Source: Bacteroidota bacterium (GTDB lineage Bacteria; Bacteroidota; Bacteroidia; Chitinophagales; Chitinophagaceae). Taken from it: a stretch of 20,802 bases of DNA. The position numbers and the translations under genes were made by a program. The notes beneath the pieces were generated by a model that saw only the letters and a list, made by a program, of their open reading frames with translations, was not told the DNA's origin and ran no database searches. Shown here in pieces: positions 7,285 to 16,300 of this stretch; positions within the stretch are counted from its first letter, which is position 1; each line of letters begins with the position of its first letter. The stretch spans positions 1 through 20,802 of the forward strand of contig JAFAAT010000010.1 of NCBI GenBank assembly GCA_023426425.1, written 5' to 3'.

Positions 7285-8151
7285 TTACGCTTTCGGTGGC
7301 TCCAGGTGTTCGAATAAACTGATTACCTCCATCGCTTCCCTCACATCATGAGCTCTCAAAATGTTGGCTCCCTGCTGCAGTGCTACTATATGAAGTGCGG
7401 TGGTGCCGTTCAGGGCTTCATCCGGCAATACATTAAGGGTACGACAGATCATCGACTTGCGTGAAATACCTGCCAGGACCGGGCGCCCCAGAATACGCAG
7501 CGTATGCAGGTTCCGTAGCAGTTCAAAATTCTGCGCTACTGTCTTACCAAATCCAAAACCCGGATCTACAATAATATCTGTGATTCCGGCCTGAGTAGCC
7601 TGCGAGCACACACCCCTCAGCTCTTCCCTCACTTCAGAGACCACATTTTCATAAACCGGATTCTGCTGCATTGTTTTCGGTGTACCTTGTATATGCATTG
7701 CTATATAGGGCACCTTAAGATTCGCCACAGTGGTGAACATGTCAGAGTCAAACCGGCCACCGCTTATGTCATTGACCACAGCAACACCAGCAGCCACAGC
7801 CTCCTTTGCGGTGCGGGCATTATATGTATCGATAGATAGCCAGAGTTCAGGGAAGCGAGCATGGATAGCTTCAATGACAGGTAAAACCCGGGGCAGCTCC
7901 TCATCCGGGGATGCCAGGTCCGTTCCGGGTCTGGAGGAGGCGCCTCCGATGTCAAGAATCGAGGCACCAGCTGCGGACATCTGTTCTGCTTTCCTCAGTA
8001 AGTCGTCCAGACTGCTGTCGCGACCCTTATTGTAAAAACTATCAGGTGTGGCGTTCAGTATACCCATCACCACAGGTCTCGAGAGGTCAAGAAGACGGCT
8101 ACCGCTTTGCAGCATCGTTTGTACCGGTAAAAATGTATTTTTGAAACTCAT
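7285..8151 (-). CDS. folP: Dihydropteroate synthase
   Basis: Joins para-aminobenzoate to 6-hydroxymethyl-dihydropterin pyrophosphate to give dihydropteroate, the sulfonamide-sensitive step of folate synthesis. It is a TIM-barrel enzyme of 288 residues with MGILNATPDSFY (29-40, N33), DIGGASSRPG (67-76), D107 in LSIDTY, VVNDISGG (125-132), DPGFGFGK (196-203), GISRKS (228-233, with the catalytic-pocket lysine) and RAHDV (266-270). These cover the pterin- and pyrophosphate-binding set. The start is ATG 8151; the open frame can be extended to a TTG at 8175, which is less likely, and an internal ATG at 8115 is also possible. The gene is divergent from the DUF1599 gene 50 bases away, an arrangement often seen in Bacteroidota. 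Confidence 0.95.
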   Translation of the reverse strand: MSFKNTFLPVQTMLQSGSRLLDLSRPVVMGILNATPDSFYNKGRDSSLDDLLRKAEQMSAAGASILDIGGASSRPGTDLASPDEELPRVLPVIEAIHARFPELWLSIDTYNARTAKEAVAAGVAVVNDISGGRFDSDMFTTVANLKVPYIAMHIQGTPKTMQQNPVYENVVSEVREELRGVCSQATQAGITDIIVDPGFGFGKTVAQNFELLRNLHTLRILGRPVLAGISRKSMICRTLNVLPDEALNGTTALHIVALQQGANILRAHDVREAMEVISLFEHLEPPKA

Positions 8152-8201
8152 CGCGTTTACAAAGAAAACTCTCAATCAGTTAAGCAGCAAGCATAAAGGA
8201 A

Positions 8202-8756
8202 ATGACCAATACCGTTGAACAATATAATGCAGTAATTGATAGATGTAAACGACTATACCTGGGCAAGGCGAGAGATTATGGAACCTCCTGGAGGGTTTTG
8301 AGAGCTATCTCCATTGTAGATCAGATCTATATTAAAGCCTGGAGGATCAGGCAGATACAGGAAAAAGGAACCCAAAAGATTCAGGACAGCATAGAAAGTG
8401 AGTTTATCGGAATTGTGAACTATGGGATTATTGCGCTGATCCAGATGGCTATGCCAGAGGAGAAGGGAATTGAACTAAGTCCAGAAGAAGCAATGGAATG
8501 GTATGAACGTGAGGCGGCGAAAGTGCAACAGTTGATGATGCAGAAAAACCATGACTATGGGGAGGCCTGGAGGGACATGAGTCAGCAATCGCTAGTGGAT
8601 TTGATTCTTGTAAAATTGTTAAGAATAAAACAGATACTTGCCAATGAGGGGAAAGTGACCGTCTCTGAAGGGATAGATGCGAATTTTGCGGACATAGTGA
8701 ATTATGGAGTTTTTGCATTGATCAGGATAAAAGAGGAAGAAAAACAAACAGCTTAA
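8202..8756 (+). CDS. DUF1599 protein with two tandem copies of the domain
   Basis: Function unknown. The family (DUF1599) has been linked to nucleotide modification by comparative genomics, but no reaction is established to my knowledge. The 184 residues form two related halves. KARDYGTSWR (22-31) ... DQIYIKAWRIRQI (40-52) ... IVNYGIIALI (71-80) is echoed by KNHDYGEAWR (115-124) ... DLILVKLLRIKQI (133-145) ... IVNYGVFALI (165-174). Both halves look all-helical. No signal peptide or membrane segment was seen. It is the first gene of a plus-strand operon with the DoxX-like gene 12 bases downstream. An AAAGGA sequence lies very close to the ATG, too near for a standard ribosome binding site. The conserved linkage with folP hints at a role in nucleotide or pterin metabolism, which is inference. 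Confidence 0.85.
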   Translation: MTNTVEQYNAVIDRCKRLYLGKARDYGTSWRVLRAISIVDQIYIKAWRIRQIQEKGTQKIQDSIESEFIGIVNYGIIALIQMAMPEEKGIELSPEEAMEWYEREAAKVQQLMMQKNHDYGEAWRDMSQQSLVDLILVKLLRIKQILANEGKVTVSEGIDANFADIVNYGVFALIRIKEEEKQTA

Positions 8757-8768
8757 ATACACACAACA

Positions 8769-9905
8769 ATGAAGTACATTCTTTGGCTATTCAGAATTAT
8801 TGTAGGCGTCCTGTTTATTTTTTCGGGTGCTATCAAAGCGAATGATCCGCTGGGCCTGAGCTACAAGATGAATGAGTTCTTTGAAGTCTGGCATATGTAC
8901 TGGGCGATGGACTATTCGCTCATACTCTCGGTGCTTATGATCGGCTTTGAGATCATCGCTGGTGTGGGTGTTTTGATTGGTGCAGCCTTCAGAGTGTTTT
9001 CATTTCTATTATTGCTGCTAACTGCTTTTTTTACCTTCCTGACAGCGTATGTGTACCTGACTGACAAGATCAAGGAGTGCGGATGTTTTGGTGATTGCAT
9101 CAAAATATCAAACGCAGAGACATTCTGGAAAGATGTCATATTGCTAGGATTGGTTTTGATCCTGTTTGCCTTCAGAAAGAGAATCAAGCCGGTGTTTAGT
9201 GGGTATCCCACCACCGCAATCATGGTACTCACCACATTCTTTGCTTTTGGAGTACAATGGTGGGCACTGGAGCACCTGCCTTTCCATGACTGTCTGCCTT
9301 ACAAAGTGGGCGCAAACATCCAGGAGAAGATGCAGATTCCGGAGGGTGCTACCCCTGACCGTTATGAATCGGTGATGATCTATGAGAAAGACGGAGTGAA
9401 AAAAGAGTTTACTTTGGAAAACTATCCATGGCAGGACACTACCTGGAAGTTTGTGGACCGCCATGACAAGCTTGTGGAAAAAGGCAATGCAGAACCAGAG
9501 ATCAAGGATTTTGCGCTGAGTGATTTCGACGGGAATGACTATACAGAAGCAACATTAAATCAGCCAGGATACACCTTCCTGCTATGGCTGAGGGAGACCA
9601 ACAAGGCGAGGACGGACAATATAGACCGGCTACAAAGGCTGTTGGCAAAGGCAAAGGAGCTAAACATACCATTTTATGTGGTTACTTCTACTAACCAGGA
9701 AGATACCAGAGCTTTTCTGGAACAGCACAAGCTGGATGGAGCGGACGTGATGGTAGTTGATAATGTAGTGAGCAAATCCGCGCTCAGGTCTAACCCTGGC
9801 TTGATGTTGCTGGAACAGGGGACGATCAGAGGCAAATGGAGTTTCAGGGATTATCCGGAAGATATCAGTTTGTCGAATGGTAAGCTAAACATTGTAGAGG
9901 ACTAG
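8769..9905 (+). CDS. BT_3928-type membrane protein: DoxX/MauE-like domain plus thioredoxin-like domain
   Basis: Function unknown. The first 168 residues hold about five membrane segments (4-24, 50-70, 74-96, 120-137, 147-168), a DoxX/MauE-like bundle. A cysteine cluster, CGCFGDC (104-110), sits in the loop after the third, and a further cysteine (C175, HDCLPYKVG) follows the last helix. The C-terminal part (about 240-362) looks like an AhpC/thioredoxin fold: a PEIKDFALSDFDG start, the strand FLLWLR (270-275), and NPGLMLL (342-348), with P343 where the cis-proline would be. The usual CxxC is missing; the site reads LRETNKA. So any redox chemistry must use the membrane cysteines, or the fold has a binding role only. 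It overlaps the following permease gene by one base. Confidence 0.78.
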   Translation: MKYILWLFRIIVGVLFIFSGAIKANDPLGLSYKMNEFFEVWHMYWAMDYSLILSVLMIGFEIIAGVGVLIGAAFRVFSFLLLLLTAFFTFLTAYVYLTDKIKECGCFGDCIKISNAETFWKDVILLGLVLILFAFRKRIKPVFSGYPTTAIMVLTTFFAFGVQWWALEHLPFHDCLPYKVGANIQEKMQIPEGATPDRYESVMIYEKDGVKKEFTLENYPWQDTTWKFVDRHDKLVEKGNAEPEIKDFALSDFDGNDYTEATLNQPGYTFLLWLRETNKARTDNIDRLQRLLAKAKELNIPFYVVTSTNQEDTRAFLEQHKLDGADVMVVDNVVSKSALRSNPGLMLLEQGTIRGKWSFRDYPEDISLSNGKLNIVED

Positions 9906-10963
9906 TGCTTCGACTATTAGTAAAAAAGATCAGGTACAGCATACTCGTACTACTCGGTGTGGTGACCCTGGTCTTTTTTCTATTCAATGTGATGCCGGCG
10001 GACCCTGCACGGCTTACACTGGGCCAGAGAAGCGACCTCACTTCCCTTGAAAACGTCAGGAAAGAACTCAATCTTGACAAGCCACTTACAACCCGGTATT
10101 TTCTATTCTTGAATGACCTCTCCCCCATCAGCGTACACAAAGCTGATCCTGCTACGCAGGAAAAATATGACTATCTGAAGATAGTTGCGCTGCCAGGGGA
10201 CCGGGAACTTGTATTGAAGTATCCTTACCTGGGGCGGTCCTACAGAACAAAGAAGGAGGTCAATAAAATATTGGTTGATGCGTTGCCGGGCACTATTGTG
10301 CTGGCACTGGCGGCGATGACTATTGCTACTATTCTTGGAATTCTGTTGGGTGTATTGGCAGCGGTGAAGAAAGACACCTGGATGGATAGTTCTGCAATTG
10401 CCGCCAGTGTTGCAGGTATTTCAATGCCGTCATTTTTCTCAGGTTTATTAGTAGCCTATATCTTCGGCTACATTCTGCATAATCTTACCGGGCTGGATAT
10501 GACTGGTAGTCTATGGGAATATGACTCGATAACCGGGCGACACCTGGCGCTGGAAAACCTTATCCTGCCGGCAGTGGCATTGGGCATACGTCCGCTGGCG
10601 ATTATAACACAACTTACTAGAAGTGCTTTGTTGGATGTATTATCCCAGGACTATATACGGACCGCATTTGCTAAAGGGCTGTCTCTCCGAAAAGTGATCT
10701 TTCGGCACGCTTTACCTAATGCAATGAACCCTGTAGTCACGGCAATTAGTGGATGGCTGGCAGAACTGCTCGCAGGATCATTTTTCATTGAATATATATT
10801 TGGATGGAAGGGAGTGGGAAAGATAACGGTCGATGCGTTAGACAACTTTGATTTCCCGCTGGTTATGGGTTCTGTGCTGCTTACTGCATTTCTATTCATC
10901 GTAATTAACCTTGTAACCGACCTTTTGTACGGCTACCTTGACCCAAGAGTACGATTACAATAG
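9905..10963 (+). CDS. ABC transporter permease, DppB/OppB (binding-protein-dependent) family
   Basis: Inner-membrane subunit of a peptide- or nickel-type ABC importer, 352 residues. It has an N-terminal helix with ILVLLGVVTLVFFLFNVMPADP (the first 35 residues). A long outer loop follows, then about five more helices. The cytoplasmic coupling loop DYIRTAFAKGLSLRKVIFRH (249-268) with following LPNAMNPV is the EAA motif that contacts the ATPase. The loop between helices 1 and 2 (about 35-118) is longer than in E. coli DppB. The start is a GTG whose G is the last base of the upstream stop (TAGTG), so translation is probably coupled. No ATPase, second permease or substrate-binding gene is adjacent, so the rest of the transporter must be elsewhere. 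Substrate unknown. Confidence 0.9.
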   Translation: MLRLLVKKIRYSILVLLGVVTLVFFLFNVMPADPARLTLGQRSDLTSLENVRKELNLDKPLTTRYFLFLNDLSPISVHKADPATQEKYDYLKIVALPGDRELVLKYPYLGRSYRTKKEVNKILVDALPGTIVLALAAMTIATILGILLGVLAAVKKDTWMDSSAIAASVAGISMPSFFSGLLVAYIFGYILHNLTGLDMTGSLWEYDSITGRHLALENLILPAVALGIRPLAIITQLTRSALLDVLSQDYIRTAFAKGLSLRKVIFRHALPNAMNPVVTAISGWLAELLAGSFFIEYIFGWKGVGKITVDALDNFDFPLVMGSVLLTAFLFIVINLVTDLLYGYLDPRVRLQ

Positions 10964-11200
10964 CAATTTGATCTCAAGGTTAACAAATTATTAAGTCTGT
11001 GTAAAGAATTATCAGGGATGAAAAGGTAAAGGTACTTTTGCGACCAGAATTCAGTTTGGGCAAGGTGGTTAGTAATCAATAACTAAGACAATGGGAAAAT
11101 GGCCTGATTTTTTGGCCATTCCGCTAAAAGTCGACGGGTTTGTTGAGGGCTACCAGTACCAACTGAAAAATAGTTTTGCCACTTCAAAATACAAGCATTC
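10964..11200 (+). promoter_or_regulatory. Long leader of the phosphate-uptake operon with -7 box and hairpin
   Basis: TACTTTTG (11033-11040) fully matches the TAnnTTTG box, predicting a start near 11047 and a leader of about 150 bases before the DUF47 ATG. Within the leader is a perfect 7-bp hairpin, AATGGCC (11098-11104) with GGCCATT (11114-11120), and a 9-base loop rich in T. An ATG at 11091 opens a frame that runs 110 bases before overlapping DUF47 out of frame. No riboswitch class is recognised. No TTG was found at the proper -33 distance. Confidence 0.45.
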
Positions 11201-11848
11201 ATGGGATTCTCATCCTTCATCAAATTGTTCATGCCTAAGGACCGTATATTTTACGCCCTTTTCGAGGAGGTCACCGATGTACTTAAAGAAATGGCATCCG
11301 TGTTCAGCGAGGCTGTCCGGGAGACTGATATAAACAAGAAGGCAGCGCTGGTTAAATCCCTGGAGGAGTTGGAGCATAAAAACGATGAGATCACCCACAG
11401 GATTTTCATTGAGTTAGGTAGAAACTTTATAACGCCATTTGATCGTGAGGACATCCATGCGTTAGCAACCTCTCTTGATGATATTGCTGATTTTATCTGG
11501 GGTGCTGCGAAAAGAATCAGCAGCTATAATATAGAAGATGGGAATGAAATAACTGCAGGGTTTGCAGACGTGATCTCCCGTTCGGTAAAGGCACTGAATA
11601 AAGCGATTGGAGAATTACGCGACATGAAAGATCTGCGGTCGATTACGGAGAGTTGCGTGACTATCAATAGCCTGGAGAATGAAGGAGATGAGCTGCTGGA
11701 CAAGGCCATGTTGCAACTGTTCAATTCCAACATTGATCCTGTAGAGCTTATCAAGAAGAAGGACCTGTACGAAATGCTGGAGCTGGTGACTGACAAATGT
11801 GAGGACGCAGCCAATGTAATAGAGTCCATCATTATCAAATATGCATAA
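11201..11848 (+). CDS. DUF47 / PhoU-like phosphate transport regulator
   Basis: Cytosolic all-helical protein of 215 residues in the DUF47 family, related to PhoU. Such proteins are commonly encoded beside PiT transporters and thought to control them. The family region HRIFIELGRNFITPFDREDIHALATSLDDIADFI (about 66-99) is clear and contains the acidic positions of the PhoU-type metal-binding motifs. A second acidic helix, with SLENEGDELLDKAM, lies at about 156-170. The ATG at 11201 gives MGFSSFIKLFMPKD, in line with relatives. The PiT gene starts 16 bases downstream, and the two form an operon preceded by a long leader. A direct regulatory effect on the neighbouring transporter is inference from context. 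Confidence 0.9.
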   Translation: MGFSSFIKLFMPKDRIFYALFEEVTDVLKEMASVFSEAVRETDINKKAALVKSLEELEHKNDEITHRIFIELGRNFITPFDREDIHALATSLDDIADFIWGAAKRISSYNIEDGNEITAGFADVISRSVKALNKAIGELRDMKDLRSITESCVTINSLENEGDELLDKAMLQLFNSNIDPVELIKKKDLYEMLELVTDKCEDAANVIESIIIKYA

Positions 11849-11864
11849 TCTGTAGGCTTACAAC

Positions 11865-13298
11865 ATGACTACACTTCTGATTGTGATCATCATGCTGGCC
11901 CTGATATTCGATTATATCAATGGTTTTCATGATGCTGCCAACTCCATTGCTACGATTGTATCCACCAAAGTACTAACACCTTTTCAGGCGGTGCTTTGGG
12001 CTGCGCTGTTCAACTTTGCGGCGTTTTTTATTTTTAAAGATCACGGTGTGGCAAATACCATTGCCAAAACCGTGAAGGAAGAGTTTATTACATTACCTGT
12101 AATTATCTCCGGCCTAATTGCAGCTATCAGTTGGAACCTTCTTACATGGTGGTTTGGAATACCCTCTTCATCATCACATACTCTAATAGGCGGATTTGCT
12201 GGTGCGGCAGTAGCACACGCAGGGCTTTTTTCAGTGAACCCGGAGCCGGTGATTAAAACTGTTAGCTTTATTGTACTTGCACCCATGGTGGGTATGCTAA
12301 TGGCATTTTTGATCTCGCTTTGGTTTATTAATTCTTTTAGAAAGAGTATCTGGCCGAAGCTGGTGTCGCTTGGGATAATTGCAACTGTATTTATTGTGCT
12401 TTCCTCGGTGATAGTGACGGAAACCACAAGAATTATCGGAATGAAGACTGAAGTGAGTCCGACGGGTGCGGGAGTAATATTGACGGATGTCTTTAACCGG
12501 TCAGTTGCCCAGAACATGGGATTGAAAAAAGGTGATGTGATCCTTGAAGTTGATGGACGACCTGTGAATAGTAAGAAAGAATTTGACAGGGCACTGCGCA
12601 GGCACTACCAGTATGACGACATATCGTTCACCCTGGTTCGTAAAGATCATACGGAGAATATTTCAACAGTTTACAAAACGAACCACAACTCAAGAATCTG
12701 GGAAGTTGTTTTTTATGGTGAGAATTTCAAGTGGATATTGCTGGCAGTGATCGTACTTATCATGGCAGTGTTTGCGATGTTCCTGAGCAGTCTCAACGTC
12801 GCTTCATCAACATTATGGTTCAAGCGCCTCCAGCTGGTATCATCTGCGGCATTTAGTATTGGCCACGGTGGTAACGACGCTCAGAAGGTCATGGGTATCA
12901 TTACGGCTGCGTTGATTGCCGGCGGCCAGATATCCTCTTTTGACCAGATGCCTGTCTGGGTACCACTTGCCTGCTATACCGCAATTGCTGCTGGTACTAT
13001 GAGTGGCGGCTGGAAGATTATAAAAACTATGGGTACACGGATTACCAAGGTGACGCCTTTTGAAGGTGTAGCTGCAGAAACTGCGGGAGCTGTGACACTG
13101 TTTGTCACTGAACAATTGAAAATTCCTGTTAGTACTACACACACTATTACCGGTTCCATTATTGGAGTAGGAGCGACGAAAAGGCTTTCGGCTGTACGCT
13201 GGGGTGTTACTATTAATCTGCTCTGGGCGTGGATACTGACCATACCTGTAAGTGCATTAATGGCGGCCCTTATCTATTATGTTACTACCTTGTTTTAG
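11865..13298 (+). CDS. PiT-family inorganic phosphate transporter with inserted PDZ domain
   Basis: Inner-membrane low-affinity phosphate symporter of the PiT (Pit/SLC20) family, 477 residues. The two inverted halves are marked by GFHDAANSIAT (20-30) and GHGGNDAQKVMG (333-344). The inner signatures are GIPSSSSHTLIGG (98-110) and PVSTTHTITGSIIG (421-434). About nine to ten hydrophobic segments are visible. Between the halves, after the helix at about 168-187, residues 200-268 read as a PDZ domain: GVILTDVFNRSVAQNMGLKKGDVILEVDG (203-231), then RPVNSKKEFDRAL. This follows the familiar pattern of GV..V..VxxxS.A...GL..GD.I..V.G. The membrane part resumes at about 288. E. coli PitA has no such domain. 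The big middle loop of eukaryotic PiTs is cytosolic, so the PDZ may face the cytosol, but topology is not settled by sequence. Confidence 0.93.
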   Translation: MTTLLIVIIMLALIFDYINGFHDAANSIATIVSTKVLTPFQAVLWAALFNFAAFFIFKDHGVANTIAKTVKEEFITLPVIISGLIAAISWNLLTWWFGIPSSSSHTLIGGFAGAAVAHAGLFSVNPEPVIKTVSFIVLAPMVGMLMAFLISLWFINSFRKSIWPKLVSLGIIATVFIVLSSVIVTETTRIIGMKTEVSPTGAGVILTDVFNRSVAQNMGLKKGDVILEVDGRPVNSKKEFDRALRRHYQYDDISFTLVRKDHTENISTVYKTNHNSRIWEVVFYGENFKWILLAVIVLIMAVFAMFLSSLNVASSTLWFKRLQLVSSAAFSIGHGGNDAQKVMGIITAALIAGGQISSFDQMPVWVPLACYTAIAAGTMSGGWKIIKTMGTRITKVTPFEGVAAETAGAVTLFVTEQLKIPVSTTHTITGSIIGVGATKRLSAVRWGVTINLLWAWILTIPVSALMAALIYYVTTLF

Positions 13299-13322
13299 TC
13301 ACTTAACAGTTTCTTATAGCTG

Positions 13323-13347
13323 AACCACGCCCCGAGCGTGGTTTTTT
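13323..13347 (+). terminator. Rho-independent terminator of the DUF47-PiT operon
   Basis: AACCACGC (13323-13330) pairs perfectly with GCGTGGTT (13336-13343) around the loop CCCGA, followed by a T-rich run. It begins 24 bases after the PiT stop. The GTG at 13338, which would extend the next gene upstream, lies inside the 3' arm. Confidence 0.9.
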
Positions 13348-13350
13348 CTT

Positions 13351-13358
13351 TACCTTTG
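13351..13358 (+). promoter_or_regulatory. -7 box TACCTTTG of the SNF2 gene
   Basis: A full match to TAnnTTTG lies between the PiT terminator and the ATG at 13380, leaving a leader of about 15-20 bases. It fixes the translation start downstream of it. No TTG was found at the usual -33 distance because that position falls in the terminator stem. Confidence 0.5.
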
Positions 13359-13379
13359 AAGCTTGCCTTTTTCAAACCC

Positions 13380-16300
13380 ATGTCGTTACCACCGCTGCTA
13401 AGACATATCTATAATCATGGTACTGAGGAAGTTATCAGGAGAGGTAAAAAGATCTTCCTGACGTCCGGTGTCCAGATGATGGACGTAGACCACTTACTGG
13501 AGCAGGTAAGATTCCGGGTGCGAAACGATCTTTACCAGAACTATTATACAGTTACTGTTTCGAGGTATTTACAGGCCAAGGATATTTCTGTCCGTTGTCA
13601 GTGTCCTTATAACCTGGGTGATATCTGTCGTCATGAAGTAGCTGCGCTTTTTCAATTAAATGATATTCTTCAGAGCGGATTTTTCGAGAACACCCAGTTG
13701 AGCTATGATCAGACGCATACGGTGGTGAGAATGCGGCAGGTAAATCACCAGCTTTTACAGGTATTCTCGTCTCCTGAAATATTGCAAAGAGCCAATTCAT
13801 GGGTATCCTTTGGTAAGGTGATAGTTACGTCAACAAAGGACGATGTGATAGAAGCCGAAGTTGCAGACGATGAGCAAACTTTTAAGGTAGTAGTTCGCCA
13901 GAATGAAGAAAGGTATTTCGACACATCCTGTAGTTGTGCTGAGGACAAAGTTCCTTTGTGTGTGCACAAGGTCAGTGTGTTTCTGCAAGTGTTGCATACC
14001 TATGGTGTACAGTTCTTCCAGACTATGCGCAACTGGGATGAGCAGAAAAATAAGTTGCTGAGGCAATATGGTTATTCCCTTGCTGATGATCTGACAGGAA
14101 AGTTTACGTTTACCTATGAGAACGGCAAACCGTTCCTTAGAGTATTGGACCCATCGATCCGAAAGCGTGATTATAAAGAACCGGTCGTTGCCCGAGAGCC
14201 CGAAGCTGAAACGCCAAAGAAAAGGATAGGGATTGTACTGGACACTACGGTTAGCTGGTATCCGAATGTGAGCGTTTTGTTGGTGACGGGTAATGTTAAC
14301 GAAGCGGAAGATGCTTTTGTGGGCATGATAGAAAAGATTGAGCTATCTCAATATATAAATCCTGAGCAATATCATCCGCAGGACAAGGAGATATTGCCGG
14401 CTGCAAAGAAACTATCACCACAGGAATTGATGCGTTTTCTTCAAAAAGCGCTTCCCTTTGGAGAGTTTCTGGACGATTATAATGTAGTACTAAGAGAAAC
14501 TCCTGCAGATGAGATAAAGGAACAGGTTTGGGAATTTCAGCTTCCTAAATACCAAAAATTACTGGAACGTTACGGCGCTCATTCTTTATGCTTTCTACAC
14601 CGATCTGGTCCTCTTTCTTCAAAAAGTCTGGACCCGGTTGCGTTTTCCAGATATCAGTTTCACCCCCAGTTGTCGGTGGGCAGAAACGGAGATCATTACC
14701 AGATCAGCCTGGAATGGATCATCAACAACAGCACAGTTTCTTTTTCAGAAGGCACTTTACTTAACCCGGGGTTGTTATTAGCAGATTCTGTAGTACATGC
14801 AGCAGGATCGGCGGCAGAGATACAGCTTATTGACCGGTTCCCACAAGATGGGAAGCTGGAGGTAGCTGAAGAACAATGGCCGAATTTTCTCGAGCACCAG
14901 CTAATGGAATGGAGCCAGGTTGTACATGTTCATTTTTCTGAGGAGCTTGTTCAGCGAGTTGAAAAAGCCCCGCCTGGTTTACAGCTATATCTTCAGGAGC
15001 GAGAGCAGATGTTGATCCTGCAGCCAGGCTTTTCTTACAATGGAGTGAACATCAAGTGGGGATTTTTTGGCGATGTAATCAAACCAGCGAACGGAATCAT
15101 CCGGATCATCCACCGTGATGAAGAGGCAGAGCAGCAGTTTGTGCAGATGCTTCAGAACACGCATACCGATATCCAGATAAACAAGAAATCGAACTTTTTA
15201 TATCTCCCGTCTAATTCTGTACTGGCAAATAACTGGTTCTTTCGTTTCTCTGATGAAATGAAGCAGGCTGGAGTTGAACTATTTGGTTTCGAAGGTCTGA
15301 AGAACTTAAGAATCAACCAGAATAAGCCTGAAACGAGAGTCCAGGTAAGCAGTGGCATAGACTGGTTTGATGCTTCAATAGAACTTGTTTTTGGTGATCA
15401 GTCGGTGACCATAGCTGATGTCAAGAAAGCGTTGGCGCAGAAGATAAATTATGTGCGGCTGGGCGATGGCACTCTTGGTCTCCTGCCTGACGAGTGGCTA
15501 AAGAAGTATGCGCTGCTGGTAAAAATGGGAGAGAACCGTGGTGGAAAACTGCGGCTGAAGAAATATCATTTTAGTGCGCTGGACCAGCTACTTGCTGAGG
15601 TGGATGAAGAGCAATTGCACGATGAGCTTGAGGCAAAGAAGGAGCGCCTGGCAGAGATAATTTCTGAGGATTACTCCAAACTAACCCCGCCTAAGGAAGT
15701 TACGGCTGAATTGCGGCCGTACCAGCTGGCCGGCTTTCAATGGCTGGCTTTTCTAAATGAAGCTGGGTGGGGCGGGATTCTGGCAGATGATATGGGATTG
15801 GGAAAGACTGTGCAGACATTGGCTTTTCTACAGCATTTCAAGAATAAAAATCCCGATGCTAAATTCCTTGTTGTGTGCCCTACAACCCTGATGTATAACT
15901 GGGAGAATGAGATCAGAAAGTTCACGCCTGAACTAAGTCATTTTATACACCATGGGCCTAAACGAAATGTTTCGTCCAAAGCTTTTGCTCCTTATGATAT
16001 CGTGATAACAACCTATGGCACGATGCGGAGCGACATAAAGGTTTTCAGTACCTGTTTCTTTGATTATGCAATTCTTGATGAATCACAGGCAATCAAGAAC
16101 CCACAGTCACAGGTGGCGAAAGCTTCGTTGCTGATCAATGCCAAGAACCGGCTGGCACTGAGTGGTACGCCAGTACAAAACAACACTTTTGACCTGTATG
16201 CTCAGATGAATTTTCTAAATCCCGGAATGTTGGGGAGCCGGGAGTTCTTTATGAATGAGTTTGCCACACCGATTGACAAGTTCCAGGAAGACGAGGTAAA

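Noticed and set aside
8152..8175. TTG-started extension of folP
   Set aside because: The ATG at 8151 gives a normal length; the extra eight residues have no support.
11091..11333. 80-codon frame as a standalone gene
   Set aside because: More than half overlaps DUF47 out of frame and the translation has no recognised pattern; kept only as a possible leader feature.
13338..13379. GTG-started extension of the SNF2 gene
   Set aside because: The GTG is inside the 3' arm of the PiT terminator and upstream of the -7 box, so it would not be on the SNF2 transcript.
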